Part shown: in pieces, positions 63,328 to 64,000 of the stretch | Layout: each line of letters opens with the position of its first letter | Numbering within the stretch: the stretch's first letter is position 1 | Origin: Planctomyces sp. SH-PL62 | GTDB taxonomy: Bacteria > Planctomycetota > Planctomycetia > Isosphaerales > Isosphaeraceae | Reading direction: 5' to 3' | Length of the DNA stretch: 64,000 bases | Assembly: GCF_001610895.1 (NCBI RefSeq) | Contig: NZ_CP011273.1 | Location: forward strand, 5,766,001 to 5,830,000 | Position numbers and translations under genes: made by a program | Notes under the pieces: model-generated | What the model was told of the DNA's origin: nothing | The model's database searches: none | What the model saw: only the letters and a program-made list of their open reading frames with translations

Positions 63328-63861
63328 ATGTCGCGCTCGTCCACGTCGCACACGCTGAACCCGAACCTGACGCCGCTGCTGGACCTGGTCCTCCAGCTGA
63401 TCACGTTCTTCATGATGCTGGTCCACTTCGGCAACCAGATCGAGGGTGAGACCCGCGCGGTGCGGCTGCCGCTGGCGCCCGCCGCCCTCCCCGGCGCCGA
63501 CCTGGCGCTGGACCGGCTCGCCGCCGCGATCGACGCCCGGGGGAACCTCCTGGCGGACGGCCGGGTCTACGAGGGCGAGGACGCCTCGGCCTGGTGGAAG
63601 CGACAGGCCGAAGCCCGCCGCGCCGGGCTCGAACTGATCCAGACGGCCCCGGCCGCCGAACCGACCCGCCCCGAAACCCCGACGCTTCGCCTGCAATTCC
63701 CGGCCCCGACTCCCGATCCCGGCGGTGAGCTTCCCACGGTCGTGGTCCTCCGGGCCGACCGCGAGGCGTCGTTCGGCGCGGTGCGGAAGACGCTCGCCGA
63801 GGCGCAGTCGCTGGGCTTCGCCAATTTCAGCCTCGTGGTCCTGAACCGGGAGGAGCCGTGA
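63328..63861 (+). CDS. ExbD/TolR-family protein
   Basis: 177 residues. NPNLTPLLDLVLQLITFFMM is the single membrane helix with the channel Asp, as in ExbD/TolR. The periplasmic part ends PTVVVLRADREASFGAVRKT and LAEAQSLGFANFSLVVLNR, the usual ExbD fold. It acts with the ExbB-like protein 25 bases upstream. Its stop overlaps the next ExbD gene as GTGA. Confidence 0.92.
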   Translation: MSRSSTSHTLNPNLTPLLDLVLQLITFFMMLVHFGNQIEGETRAVRLPLAPAALPGADLALDRLAAAIDARGNLLADGRVYEGEDASAWWKRQAEARRAGLELIQTAPAAEPTRPETPTLRLQFPAPTPDPGGELPTVVVLRADREASFGAVRKTLAEAQSLGFANFSLVVLNREEP

Positions 63862-64000
63862 GCGTCTCGCCGCAACTCGCGATCCCCCCGGCCGGCAACG
63901 ACGACCCCGAAGCCCGGGGGACTCGACGATACCGCCCCGGCCCCCCCGACGACGTGTACTTCCCGGTCGCGCCGATGCTCGACATGGCGTTCCAACTCCT
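63858..64000 (+). CDS. Second ExbD/TolR-family protein, 3' end outside window
   Basis: Only about 47 residues are visible, from GTG 63858 with GGGAGGAG upstream. An N-terminal Pro/Arg-rich stretch leads to DVYFPVAPMLDMAFQLL, the start of an ExbD-type helix with its Asp. Two ExbD genes after one ExbB gene is a common planctomycete layout. Confidence 0.85.
   Translation, partial: MSVSPQLAIPPAGNDDPEARGTRRYRPGPPDDVYFPVAPMLDMAFQL

Overview
The window is a GC-rich (roughly 70 %) bacterial chromosome segment from a planctomycete, most likely family Isosphaeraceae. The evidence is two DUF1559 prepilin-like proteins with H-x9-DG type C-termini, N-terminal LE-x-R / LEDR-x-AP sorting-type motifs on two large exported proteins, a CxPxR sulfatase, FAD-dependent oxidoreductase, DUF4886 and DUF937 proteins, and many small carboxypeptidase-like or TlpA-like envelope proteins. 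No rRNA, tRNA, CRISPR array, integrase or insertion sequence was recognised.

Layout. 1-9.5 kb: a truncated NtrC-type response regulator, a DUF5076 protein, an exported FAD oxidoreductase, a DUF1559 protein plus lipoprotein pair, an esterase, and a TlpA-like protein whose CxxC is lost. 9.8-16.6 kb (minus strand): a housekeeping run in the order DAHP synthase, tpiA, secG, yicC, gmk, rpoZ, ftsK, much of it with overlapping stops and starts. 16.8-24.6 kb: a DUF2339/DUF3999 pair, a second DUF1559 gene divergent from a sulfatase, and a DUF4886 protein. 25-33.2 kb: a subtilase with internal EF-hand loops and two near-identical 155-residue repeats, a DUF937-OmpA protein, an unknown protein, a methyltransferase, a second atypical TlpA protein, and a frameshifted gene.

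33.5-44.3 kb (minus strand) is the most interesting part. It is a flagellar-type export locus in the order fliF, fliG-like, fliO, fliP, fliQ, fliR, flhB, flhA, flhF, a 65-residue protein, fliA. FlhA, FliP, FliQ, FliR and FlhF look intact. The FliG homologue lacks the middle domain and most stator-facing charges, FlhB lacks the NPTH autocleavage motif (and is frameshifted there), and the expected FlhG ATPase is replaced by a mini-protein carrying only the FlhG N-terminal DQAxxLR activator motif. This looks like a streamlined flagellar export system that may not rotate in the usual way.

44.4-64 kb: nusB, a PHP phosphoesterase and ftsY (minus strand); rsmH followed by a LysM protein in the place of ftsL; an intergenic block of hairpin repeats; a MurE-like ligase that has lost key motifs; a di-iron hydroxylase; a GT87 mannosyltransferase-like protein; a 1152-residue Ig/FG-GAP surface protein; a K+-independent type H+-pyrophosphatase; and an ExbB-ExbD-ExbD cluster running off the end. 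Three genes (32.5 kb, flhB, hppA leader) show single-base frame breaks in GC-rich runs, so sequence error must be considered for each.
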